Origin: Tetracentron sinense
Taxonomy: Eukaryota; Streptophyta; Magnoliopsida; Trochodendrales; Trochodendraceae
NCBI GenBank assembly: GCA_015143295.1
Contig: CM026551.1
Coordinates: 15,549,827-15,613,826, forward strand
Direction: 5' to 3'
Length of the DNA stretch: 64,000 nt
In this document: one piece after another, positions 49,406 through 60,127 of the stretch
Position numbering within the stretch: position 1 is the first letter of the stretch
Layout: each line of letters begins with the position of its first letter
The notes under the pieces: generated by a model
The model's input: only the letters and a program-made list of their open reading frames with translations
Told to the model about the DNA's origin: nothing
Database searches by the model: none
Position numbers and translations under genes: made by a program

Positions 49406-49566
49406 TGGGAATAGCCCTTTGGTAGTGTGTCTCCTCGATAGGAGGGAGGTTATGGGCTCAAGTCTCGAGCTAGTGAGCGTGTTGGTACGTTATCCTTTCT
49501 GATAGTACTACCGAGGTTAGGGGCTCAAGTCCCAAGCGAGTGAGCATGTTGGTGCGCCATCCTTTC
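49405..49566 (+). repeat. tRNA-like/SINE-like sequence with a 66-bp tandem duplication
   Basis: Units start at GATAGGAGGGAGGTTATGGG and GATAGTACTACCGAGGTTAGG, each with GGCTCAAGTC(T/C)C(G/A)AGC, GTGAGC(G/A)TGTTGG and ATCCTTTC. The motif GGGCTCAAGTC is B-box-like. Confidence 0.6.
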
Positions 49567-49720
49567 CGATAGGGCCTCGGATTCTCTCTAGCGAAGCCAG
49601 AAAATGTTGCTCTCGGGCAACCACAAAATAGGGGACAAATGGCAGAGAAGTCATGATGATGTTCCCATGATTTTGTCTTCTCCCACCATTATGTGGCACA
49701 TGACAATAAAATGGTGAAAT
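49567..49720. repeat. Inverted repeat arm flanking an LTR-like block (left)
   Basis: Matches 51250-51390 in inverted orientation, including GGCCTCGGATTCTCTCT and CACAAAATAGGGGACA. Looks like two oppositely oriented copies of one dispersed repeat. Confidence 0.7.
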
Positions 49721-49898
49721 GAAGGGGGAGAGATATCAAGTGGGCAAAAGTCAAAATCATGGGTGAAAAATCAAATTCGGTGAACCTCAAATAAAGGGTT
49801 TGAGTTGAAAATTTACAAGTTCGAGGGGATGGTTAAGGCTTCATATAAATCTATCTACCATTTTTGATGTTTTAACAATTAAGTTATTAAGTTAAGGG

Positions 49899-51253
49899 AT
49901 GATGTACTTTAAGTGCGGAAAATCGAAAGCCAAACAAATCATAACACAATGATTTTTACATGAAAACCCTTCCGGGAAAAACCACGGGACCTAGTCCAGT
50001 CATAAGAATCCACTAAGATAAAGTAAACAAGATCTTACAAGACTTGAACTTGACTCCTTAGGACTCGACACTTCGATCTTTCAATTCTTAGTCCTCCACG
50101 CCTCGAAAAGTCATCATGTACTCTCAAGTCCCGAGATCAACCGCAGCCACTCGTATTTCTCTTTGTGTCTCGAAAAACAGTCCACGATCTTCCGATCGAT
50201 CTCTGTTAATGACGGCTTCGGAATCCACCAACCAAATCACATTATTACGATCCTTCTTGGATCGATCTCATTCGCAAAGGCTCCGGAACACTCTAGCCAA
50301 GGTGTTCTATCCAGAACGAGTTGATGGTTTGATAGAAATCAATACCTAGATGGACTCCTTCAAAGTACAAGTCTAAACAAGCAAAATTGTAGCTTTAGGC
50401 TTGCAAACTCTACGTTGAATGCACCTAACAAAGTTGGTAGAGAACAATAATTTCCATAGGTTTTATAACCTCTAGAGAAACTTAAAAACCCTCTTCACAC
50501 ACTCCCTAAGTTGTACTCCACGAAGTGGAAGGGTTGACACTTTATAGGAAATCAAAAACCAAGAGTAGAAGTTGCTAAAAAGTGTTTAAAATCAAAGAGG
50601 AAACCAAAAAATCGTTTTAGAAATTTTTCCCATATCAGGGTCGACCCTGGGGGATGGTTTGATTGACCAAAGTGTACACTTTGGTCGACCCAACTATCCT
50701 TCAGGGTAGACCCCCATTTTTTCAACTTGCTGTCCCAAAACCCCATACATAATTTTGACACTTCAGGGTCGACCTTAAACGCCCAAGGTCGATCTTGAGG
50801 TGAAAACCGAATTTAAAACTTTGTTTTCAGCTCTTGGTCCCTTCACGAAAGTTGTAGCTCTTTTCGACGTGATTGATTTGACATATTATAGAGCAAAATC
50901 TGAGCTACGGTTTGAGAGATATGTCCAAAACAAGCAATCTTGATTTTTTGAAAAATTTCATAAAATTTCAAAATTTTTAAACAAATTTTGCACTGTTTAT
51001 CTCATCACCTAGGATCTGTATGGTTAGTGTAGGACACTTATTACCTAAGGTAACATGTTAGGATTATTCTAATTCAATTCCCACTTATGGTAGCATGATA
51101 TCTAGGTCACTTACCATCTTATGAAGGAAATGATCAAATCAAGTCTTCAACGGTCTTCAACTTCACTTGTTTGCGAATGCTTGACGGTAACGACACAAGA
51201 TACACACCTAGACACCTAAATTCATTGGTTTTGACACCAGAATATGCCAACAC
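49899..51253 (-). mobile_element. Probable LTR (copia-type) with GTCGACC motifs
   Basis: On the minus strand it starts TGTTGGCATATTCTGG and ends near AAAGTACATCA. It contains repeated GGTCGACCC-type motifs (50638-50790) with a long imperfect hairpin GTACACTTTGGTC. No coding region and no confirmed target duplication, so the ends and the solo status are inferred. Confidence 0.45.
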
Positions 51254-51390
51254 ATAAAACATGGACTTTACAATGGAGAGAAAATGAAATGACTTCTCCC
51301 CTTTTATGGCCACATGTCCCCTATTTTGTGATTACCCAAGACCACCTTTCTACCTTCGCAGAGAGAATCCGAGGCCTTCCAATAGATACT
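51250..51390. repeat. Inverted repeat arm flanking an LTR-like block (right)
   Basis: Inverted partner of 49567-49720; carries GTCCCCTATTTTGTG and AGAGAGAATCCGAGGCC. Confidence 0.7.
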
Positions 51391-51707
51391 AACACTATTG
51401 ACTTGCATGTGCCTGGGCCCAAAAACAAAGAAGGCCATACCCAAAAGCCATGAAATAGCATACCCAAAAGCAATGAAGAAGACAAAACAAAGAATATTTT
51501 TAATATTGCCCAAAATAATGAATGTTATAACAAACCTACTTTAATAGAAAGAAACACATAAAACTCAATTCTCTATTTAGAATTTTTTCTTGGGAGTGAT
51601 GCCAAATGAGCCATAGATTTCCATTTCTAAATATAGGTGTTCTGACAATTTGTATAGGCAATTGAATGTTCCCTTGGCGTGAGATACAAGCCTGCCATTC
51701 CAAACAT

Positions 51708-51878
51708 CCCGGCTCTTGCATGAGTGGTAGGGGTGTGGCCTTCCAAGGGGAAGGTTTGGGGATCTAATCCCGAGCGCTCCACTACCTAAGCTAATTTCTG
51801 ATCGGTTGACTCTACTGACGCAGGTAAATGATATCGACTATCCAAAAAACAGAAAAAAAAAAAAAAAAAAAAAAAGTT
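51708..51878 (+). mobile_element. SINE with 14-bp target duplication
   Basis: Begins after GCCATTCCAAACAT (51694-51707), which is repeated exactly at 51879-51892. It has A-box-like GAGTGGTAGGGGTGTGG, B-box-like GGGGATCTAATCCCG and a terminal A-run of more than 20. The exact duplication implies a fairly recent insertion. Confidence 0.93.
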
Positions 51879-51892
51879 GCCATTCCAAACAT

Positions 51893-52512
51893 GGAGCCAC
51901 TAAAAAAAACACATGGAGCCACTAAATTGATGCCCCCACCTTCCAACTCTACCTAGCATTTGAATGCTATCTGCGGCTGTAAGGCCATGCGTGTACGGAC
52001 CAAACTTCACCGTATGTGGATTCGGATTCTCAAACAGAGGTAGAATTAAAGATTTGTCTCACAATTCTTTATCTGACATAATAAAACGGGTGGTGCTATG
52101 CGCACACCACCATTTACAAAATATACACCAACACCAAAAAAATTTTTTAAGTAACACACCAATAATCAAATAAAATGACTATAACGCCCATTTACAAAGG
52201 GTTTATTCTAATCATCCCCTGATCAAATACCCTATCTTCGACCATTGTTGTCGATTGCAGTCTATGTCATCGACCCTTATTGCTAACTACAGCCTGTTTT
52301 CAGCATCTTCGTTTCATTGCGAACGTTTGTAGCTTTAGAGCAATGTTTCCGAATGAAAAAAAATATTTTCTTTTTGAGTTTTGTTTTATTGCTGTGGGAG
52401 AGTCACTGTAATTTATTTAATAGATGTCCTTTCGAGTTTTGACATACATAGCCATCAAAAAATATCTCTCAAGAGAAGGGATTGGAGATATGATCTCTCC
52501 TTTTATTTTCTT
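51893..52512. other. Intergenic sequence, no gene recognised
   Basis: A palindromic GGTGGTG...CACCACC hairpin lies at 52090-52112. Otherwise unremarkable. Confidence 0.35.
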
Positions 52513-52513
52513 A

Positions 52514-52720
52514 CTAGCGAGTGGCACGTGCGATGCACGTGGGAAGGAGTTAACCACAGTTAATAGGAGTTAAAAGGGACACGTGTTAACCCGTGGGTGT
52601 GATTCAACTCTCTAGTGGCACGTGATGGACGTGAGAGCGAGGGGAAGGAGTTTACCATAGTTAATAGGAGTTAAAAGGGACACGTATTAACGCCACCAGT
52701 GCGATTGAACTCTTCCCGAG
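52514..52720 (-). mobile_element. Two tandem Helitron-like 3' ends with foldback-family repeats
   Basis: On the minus strand: hairpin CACGTGCATCGCACGTG, then CCACTCG, CTAG and T (52513-52542). A degenerate copy CACGTCCATCACGTG, CCA, CTAG lies at 52612-52635. Both are followed on the plus strand by GGGAAGGAGTT(A/T)ACCA(C/T)AGTTAATAGGAG, so a unit of about 98 bp is tandemly duplicated. Confidence 0.65.
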
Positions 52721-54340
52721 TTCAATCACGATTGGCTGTGATTCGAAAAAGATTGATGAGCAAGGGGTAATTTAGAAATTAAATCAAAGGCAAGGGGTAG
52801 TTTGGGTTTTAAAATAAAATATTAAATTAAAATTTTGTTTTTATATAAGGGTAATATGAGAATTTTGAAAAAATCATCAACCCCTGCTTCTCCCATTATA
52901 ATTGTAAAGATTCTTCATCTTCTATCCTATTTTTTTGTCTATAAATAAATTCTAACCCTATTTTTTTTCTCTGTAAATAAATTCTAAATGGCTTTGTGTA
53001 GGCCCACAAGTGGTTGACACAAAAGTCATGTTTTCTTATCTAAAAGATTCCAGATCCTCTTTTGCAGAAGATAGAGAGAAGTGAGAACTTCTCTGGCTTT
53101 CAGGAGGGAATGACACCTATTATATTATTTTTGAATTTTGTTTTCTAAAGCAGAGTTAGGAGTATCAACCTTAGGGGTTAAAGCTTCATAACCAGAGTTG
53201 AAAGGACACATGTTGTCATGTTGAACATGCAAAACAGTCAGAGTGAGGACGCTTGGCTATAGTGAAAAATATCGTAAATTTATCTAAAAAGGGTAAGAGT
53301 ATGCTTAGCGTTCCTCCAAACGCAAACTTTAGACGCAACAACATTTTTCCAAACCCCCGGCTACGTGCAATGAATGTACGAGAAGCATCCCATCCTCTAA
53401 GGCTGTCGTCACTTGTGGAAGTGTCTGTTTTTGGTTGAAACTTGTGGAAGTGTTAGAGGGTACCATTTTCCTTTGACTAGATATTTGGGTAATTGACAAA
53501 CCTTCCTCATCATTCCAATCGCTTACTTTTCATTTATTTTACCAACCCCCTTTAGGCCTTAACCGCAATGACTTGAATTATTAAAACAAAAAAATGATAA
53601 TGATAATACTATGACGACACTGGTTGTCACGTCACGTGCTCTTTTAATTAGAATTATTAGGAAACTAATTAACCACCTCCTTGGTCGGTGATGCGAGGAA
53701 GGTGTCTCCATCCCTTTTCTTGTCATGTGTCTTTTTTTTTTAAACCTCTTTAATTTTATTAAGATTCATCCATCTACCCTTAGTTTTTGAAAGAAAAAAA
53801 TTTAACCACAAAGTTAAAAACATTTAACTGTGTTCATGGAAATTGAAGGGGCGGTTTTATGAGAGCGAGCAGCAATAGTTCGCTGTCGCCCATGTAAAGA
53901 AGTATAGTTCTGAGTTCTAAGTAAATATGAGACTCTAATCCCAATTCATGTCGAACTCAGCTGCTGTGTGTCCATTACTAGACTTGTCTAAGTACGAAGT
54001 ATTCACTATTATCTGAAGGCATTGGCAAGCATCCAGAAGCTTCGTCATGTAAGGTTTCTTTTTCTTTCGTCTTCCATTAGCCCACTTCGGGTACATGTTA
54101 GCTCAATTAGAGAAGAACAAAGATTCTTAGTATGCGGGGTTTTGAAATTTCGAGTAACTTCACTTCCCTACCTTTTTTGTGTACCGCATTAATAAATAAT
54201 TAATGGCCACAAGTGAGATGCATATGATAGAGATGGAACGGAAAGAGAATAGAAGAGAGCCTTTAGTGAGACTCACATGATGCTCTTGTGAGTTGTGATA
54301 GTCGTGAGAAAGTATGGAATATAGCGATAATATAAGCATA
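52721..54340. other. Intergenic sequence with further foldback-family copies
   Basis: Copies of the recurring repeat are at about 53160-53220 (CATAACCAGAGTTGAAAGGACACATG) and 53715-53810. No gene recognised. Confidence 0.35.
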
Positions 54341-54344
54341 AGGG

Positions 54345-54765
54345 TAATGTTATCATTCTCATTCTCATTATAACTGTAGAGAAGATACGTGTGATGACAA
54401 AATTGATAAGTTTGAGGATAATTTTGTCATTCTCGTTATAATAACATAAAAGATAAGTATAAGGGCAAAATTGAGAAAATCATCAAAAAAATTAATCGAT
54501 ATCATTTTGTCATTCTCATTATAATAACATAAAAGATAAGTGTAAGGACAAAATTGAGAAAATAATTAAAAAATTTTAATCAATATTTTTAAGGGCATTA
54601 TTCTCATAATAATTGTAGAAGGGTAATTTTCTCACTTTCATTATAATTGTAGAGAAGATAGGTGGAAGAACAAATTTGATAAGTGCAAAGGTAATTATGT
54701 CACTATAGACAAAATTCAATTAACGTTTTTAATGCCCTCATTCTCATTATAATAGTAGAGATTAA
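54345..54765 (+). repeat. Degenerate tandem repeat, unit about 85-95 bp
   Basis: Four to five units built from TTCTCATTATAA(T/C), then GTAGAGAAGATA or ATAAAAGATAAGT, then ACAAAATTGA(T/G)AA. Noncoding. Confidence 0.75.
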
Positions 54766-55469
54766 TATTAAACAAGATTTAGTAATTGTTTAGCTAAGAG
54801 GCGTTATGATGAGCCTTTCCTAAAGAGAGTATAAAACTCTACCCACAAGAAAATTGGCACATTGCCTTCAGAATTCAACTGAGCTTGAATTCTCTCCGAT
54901 CAATCTCTATGAGCTTACACTATTCAGTGGATGTCAAGATATTGTACCTCTTTTAAGATGCGTGGTAAAATATTAACTAAATCATGATATTTAGGGTCTA
55001 TTTTAACCAATTCGTCCTACAGTCTCATAATTGCCACAGGATGAGGATAATGACCATACTATTGGTCAATTTGGCCTTTTGGAAAGAAGAGTAATCTTAA
55101 CCCAATTTAAGACTACTCAAATTTAAGTCTGTTGTCATTCTATTTAGTTAAAATACTTAATTATTCCAGAACAGATTTAACCCTGATTTCCTATTTGGTT
55201 ATAGGATCAATGACATTCCTCTAACTGGCCTATTTAGTTATAGGGATTAGATTATTCCATTTGTCCTTGTTCTGGAGTAGTACATATAGGGGTTGTTTGG
55301 ACACAATCTTACGCACCAAAAATTAATGGATACTTGCCCGAGCCCAAGGTATCCATTTACAATATGAATAGTACCCATTACTAACTAGTCTGTTAATAGG
55401 CAGACCATTTAGACAGTTCCTTTAAAGGACCTGCCAAAACTAGATCAGTTCAAATGGAATGGTGCAAGG

Positions 55470-55660
55470 GACTAGACCCGTGTGGTCCGGTTTGTAGTGA
55501 CTCGATTGGGTAGTCAGTCCTGTTAGATGTTCAAAGCTGATTAGTTCGAGCTACAGACTATGCTAATTAGTCATGTCTGTGGAATGAATAGGTCAGCCCA
55601 TCCACAAGTGAATGAGCAAGTTAGTCTGGTCCGGACACCCTCGTTACCAAAAAAAAAAGG
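55470..55660 (+). mobile_element. SINE-like element, 3' end
   Basis: Ends GGTCCGGACACCCTCGTTACC followed by an A-run, the same ending as the copy at 26195-26375 in the KUP gene. The 5' boundary is unclear. Confidence 0.45.
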
Positions 55661-55773
55661 TGCATTGATAGGCACTATAATGAGTCTTTTTTTAAGTAGC
55701 CATTCTAAGTTTATTTCTCGAATAAACAGTTGAATGGCTATTTTTTGCCATATGCCAAATTACTATGGTCTAG

Positions 55774-55937
55774 ATCGATCACAATCCAAATAAGCCTGAT
55801 TTATTTTGTTTTGGATTAGTCAGTCCGAATTTGGGCTCACCATACAACGCAGAAAATCGATCACAATCCAAATAAGCCTGATTTATTTTGTTTTGGATTA
55901 GTCAGTCCGAATTTGGGCTCACCATACGACGCAGAAA
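55774..55937 (+). repeat. Near-perfect 82-bp tandem duplication
   Basis: The unit from ATCGATCACAATCCAAATAA to CATACRACGCAGAAA occurs at 55774-55855 and 55856-55937, with hardly any differences, so it is recent. Confidence 0.95.
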
Positions 55938-57123
55938 GTGGCCCCTCCGCATTCGACGCAGAAAAAAAAATAGACCAATCACACTCGCTGGCTACAACAG
56001 TCCCTTCTGACTATATCAGTTTTAGCTCTTCCACCCTCTATCAGTCTCAAATCAGTGGGACTTTGCTTCGATTGAAAAAATTGCCCATCGAGATGTAGAT
56101 GTAGAATTTTTGGACGCCAAAACCAACGACGTGCAATGAAAAGAATACAACTGATCTCCTGATGTGATCGTTATCCTCCCCATCTTCCAATCAGGTGTTG
56201 TTTGCACGCTGCTGCAGCTTCTAACTATTATCTTCATGTGGAGACCAAATAACATTTTGCCTGACATGACAAAAGAGAGGAATAGAAAAGAAGAGGTTGG
56301 AGAAGAGACCTACAGAAGATGTCAGAAAAATCATTTATAAGGGAAAGAAGAACAAAAGTTAAATAGCAGTACGCATTGTCCAGGGAAACTAGGAAGGAAT
56401 TAAAGCGATATCATTTAATAGCAGTACAAAATTTAGCGAGAAAATCTGACCCCTCATTCATTTGTCTACTAGTTATGTAATGGCAATCACTTCAAAATCT
56501 GTCTTCATCACTTCAATTTCTCCAATTCAATACCTTACTTCCACAAACAAGACGTTATGTGATTTAGACATTGTTATTACAATGGTCGGGTCCGATGCAC
56601 AATTAGGTGCTTAGTATTCAGCTTGATGCCTTCAATTTCACTCACAATAAATAAATATACAACAAATCTAGTCCAGGCATCTTTGTAAGATCCAATGCCA
56701 AGTTATCACTATTTGAACAAAGATTAAGACTGTTAACCATATCAAATCTAAAGAGTCATTGAATCATTAGAAGAATCTAAAAGAAAATAATGATTATATA
56801 GGGCTTGTATTGACTGATTGAATGTTACCCATTTAACAAGAACAAAATTACATGAAAGACATTGAGAAACCCAACTGAGGTCCATACAATACTCAGTTAC
56901 ACAATTCAATTTACTTTCCTGCACAGCCATGAACATAACAATTTCTATAACAGGTGGTTACCATACCATTGTTTCGTTGCTCTGATTGCCCCAAGGTTGT
57001 TGAAAGTAGAAATTCCTGTTTCGGCCATTGTGGTTACCCTCCAAATGATTTCATGACATGGAGATTGGTGGATCCCACTGTAGCTACAAGCTTGTTTGTA
57101 GCTAATAACCGCAGAATTGAAGG
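55938..57123. other. 3' flank of TWINKLE and intergenic sequence
   Basis: Includes the presumed 3' UTR of TWINKLE just below 57124. A third GACGCAGAAA motif is at 55956. No other gene recognised. Confidence 0.35.
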
Positions 57124-58181
57124 CTATCTCCTGCCTGCAGTATCATCGATGTCACTGAATTCACCAGTTGTCCTGCCAAAGTGCATACAATAAGATCACA
57201 AACAACCCATAAGCCACCTTTTCATCCTGTGTGTGTGTGTGAAGAGAGAGAGAGAGAGAGAGAGAGAGACTATGGCGCAATCTTAATTGTTCAGTACACA
57301 ACAGTAATTTTCATAATAAAACAGTATGGGTAATGCTTCAAAGTATATGGCCAAAAGTGCATTGATCAGATGGTTAGGATTAGCAGTGCAGTCTGGATTT
57401 TAAGCCTTAACAATGCAAGGGATTGGTGTACCATACTGAATGTCCAGATTGATGAACATGCAACAAAAGCCACATCAAGTGAAAATTCTCTATCATGTAT
57501 AGGTAAGTACAACATGCATACGAGACATCTATATGAATATTGAGTCTGGGATGTATATCTGCAGCTACAAACCAGCAGAATAATGGGTCCTGACCCACTG
57601 CATATGTCCAATGTATCCTGGTATTATGTAAACTGAACTACCATATCTGAAGCTCAAACTGCAGAGTTACCAATATTAAATAGCCAGCAAGATGAGGATC
57701 AGAAGAAGAATGCGAGAATAAGAAATGGCCTACCTACTATAAGACAAGAAGGCATCACCTATGGTTCCTATGACCTTATTCCGTACCTTCCGCACACAAA
57801 CCTGCAAATAAATAGTTGAAAAGTTTACAATAAATTCTTATTAAGTAAATTATTTAGTATAAAGTTCAAAATTACACCCACTTGCACTCGGTCAATGGGA
57901 CCAGCTTCTGGATCCCGGTTCCGATGAATAACAATCCCATTGTCACATTTGTTTATAAAGTGTGCACTTCCACTGATATCGTATAGATTAGGAGGACCAC
58001 CAACCCAATGGTGCAACTGTGACAGGATTTAAAGTTAGATAGTGAAGATACTGAGGAGAAAAGTGATGTTTATGGTGGCCATACCTGTCGAGGATGTGCA
58101 ACAAACCAAACATGACATGAGTGATGTTGAGCGAATCGTTTAACCTTGGTAAGCATCTGACTCACATACTCTGTCTCAGTC
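57124..58181 (-). CDS. TWINKLE: TWINKLE-type organellar DNA primase-helicase, last four exons (partial)
   Basis: A phage T7 gp4-like primase/helicase for plastid and mitochondrial DNA replication. Exons, 5' to 3': 58085-58181, 57876-58016, 57734-57801 and 57124-57172, all with GT-AG introns and agreeing phases. The protein reads TETEYVSQMLTKVKRFAQHH and CHVWFVAHPRQ (helicase motif region), then LYDISGSAHFINKCDNGI and VIHRNRD (DnaB-like motif 4 area with the arginine segment), then VRKVRNKV and the end TTGEFSDIDDTAGRR before TAG. This matches the C-terminus of plant TWINKLE. The primase and the Walker A region of the helicase are absent: upstream exons were not found in 58182-59938 and probably lie beyond the copia insertion to the right. 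Confidence 0.92.
57231..57270 (+). repeat. Microsatellite (TG)n(GA)n in TWINKLE intron
   Basis: Runs of TG then GA between the last two TWINKLE exons. Confidence 0.9.
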
Positions 58182-58550
58182 CTGTTACAGATCGAACTAA
58201 AGATTAAATACATTGTAAAGAAATAGAATATGAGCCCGTTTGGCATCAATTCAAGTGATTCTCTAATTCTGAAAAAGAAACAATTCCTAAATTCTTAATT
58301 TCTCATAGTGAATTAGGTTCTGAGAGGTTGTTTGGAAACATTTAGTCAGAATCCATATAGAAGAAGAAAAGCAGTAGATGTTTGGATGGGAAAAAAATTA
58401 GGATCATTGTAGAAGTGTGGAGGTGGATGATGGGCGAGGCCAAATGGCCACTATATAACCATAGGTTTAGTACACTAAGGCAAGCATGTGAAGAATCCCT
58501 CCACTCCTCACCTGTGCCATTCATGTTACACACATACAAGGGGTTTTGAC

Positions 58551-58984
58551 CATAGTTCAAAAACTCGGCAAGTAACCCGAGTAACTCAGCTGAGTTACTC
58601 GACTTGGCTGAATTTCGAGTCGAGTCCCCTCAAAACTCAAAGTAGACACTATTTGCCGAGTTACTTGGGTGACTCGGTCGAGTTGAGCTGAGTTTTTAAA
58701 ATTGCCAGACCAGGCCATGTCACAAAAGAATATTTTTATCATTTTTTAAACTTAAACTCAAACGTTACACTATATTTGAATCATTTTTTTTGGTCTACAA
58801 AGACAACCTACTATGAGAACCTAGTTTTTTTGGGTTTGAGCCTGTAAAACCATCGTACTTTGAGTACTTTTAACTCAGTTTTTTCAAGTTATTACAAATA
58901 TATTCCGAGTTGGACCGAGTCGAGTTTTCCGAATTACTCGACCCGGCTAGCTTTCAAGCTGAGTTTTCGGGTTTTTGAACCATG
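58551..58984. mobile_element. Terminal-inverted-repeat element, perfect 8-bp target duplication, in TWINKLE intron
   Basis: Ends CATAGTTCAAAAACTCGG and, reversed, CATGGTTCAAAAACCCGA. Flanks 58543-58550 and 58985-58992 are both GTTTTGAC. The interior repeats CGAGT/ACTCG. The same end type as 10625-11618. Confidence 0.92.
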
Positions 58985-59264
58985 GTTTTGACACTTACAA
59001 TGTTGATGGATCCTAGAAGAGATTTTCAAGGCCAAATGGTCATGAATATTTGATCTATAAGCGATTTTCGGGACAGTTTCCATATTCATTCCAGCAATTC
59101 AAAAGGACTCAAATAGATGAAAGGATGTGTTTTAAAAGCATGCGAGGCTTACACCTCAAGATCAAGGGAAATGCCTAAAGGCTCAACCTTTAAGCTTAAA
59201 TCCTGTTAAGCTTAGGCCTCAAAGAGTGAGGCTCCATGAGGTGCATGCTTACACTCTTTAGGAA

Positions 59265-59400
59265 ATATTTTTTATTTTTTTGGAAGGTAAGCTGGGGTTA
59301 GGAAGACCCTACCAGAGAAACATAGGCGGGATTCGATCCCAAGTCCCTGATACGACACCAAGGGACTCTACCAACTATGTCAGAGGCGATACATAATCAA
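59265..59400 (-). mobile_element. SINE (tRNA-derived)
   Basis: On the minus strand: TAGTTGGTAGAGTCCC (A box), then GGGATCGAATCCCGCC (B box), GGTAGGGTCTTCC and an A-rich 3' end. Typical plant tRNA-derived SINE layout. Confidence 0.7.
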
Positions 59401-59938
59401 AAATAGGGTTCTCCGTAATTTTTTTTACTTTTCATGTTCTTTTCCGTGATTTTTTTGCAATTGAAATCCCAAATCCACAAAACAAACCATGCAGATTATC
59501 ATCTTATCCTTCAATACGTAAATGAACCAAAAAGTATACCTAAATTGCAACCTTCTTGCCTCTTAAATGTATTCTTTCCTATATGATGGTTGAAACATTT
59601 ATGTAATATACTTTAAAATACTCCAAGAGCATTTATCTAAATTGCAACCTTTCAATAGTCCTAGAACTATATATTGCCAAAGCACTCGTCTCTTTACCAT
59701 ACACGAGACACTCATGAACTGATTCAGACCGTCCACACTATGGGCCACTCGTGTATCCAAGAAAAACATCAATTCAATGAACATAATTGTCCAATCTCCA
59801 GTACATTACTCTAAAGATCCAATGTTCAAGTGATGGGAAATTTACTAAAAGTAAAATCAAATTATCTACTCCATCCCTATTTCTAATCCATTTTCCAGGA
59901 TTATAATTTATAATGATCATTCAAAATAGGGCCGGAGT

Positions 59939-60127
59939 TGTTTTTTAGGGAATCCTTGCTAGGGTTTGAGAATGGAGGAAGAAAAAACAAAATGAAAAAG
60001 AGAAAGAAGATAAGGAGAATGGGTGAACACGTGAGAGTGTCTCACGGAGTCACGGTTCCCTTTTTCATATTTTATTAAATAAAACAATTGGACATAAATG
60101 CCCCTACACTTATGATATGATAGAACA
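59939..60127 (-). mobile_element. Copia 3' LTR
   Basis: On the minus strand starts TGTTCTATCATATC, directly after the purine tract ATTATGGGGG, and ends CCCTAAAAAACA. 189 bp. Contains CAAACCCTAG near its end like the LTR at 27565-27780. Confidence 0.6.

Noticed and set aside
53950..54060. Short frame with ATG reading MSNSAAVCPLLDLSKYEVF and a donor-like end
   Set aside because: An in-frame stop follows after 22 codons and I recognise no family; too weak to call an exon.
59330..59400. tRNA-like A and B boxes
   Set aside because: No acceptor stem or cloverleaf; an A-rich tail shows a SINE, not a tRNA gene.
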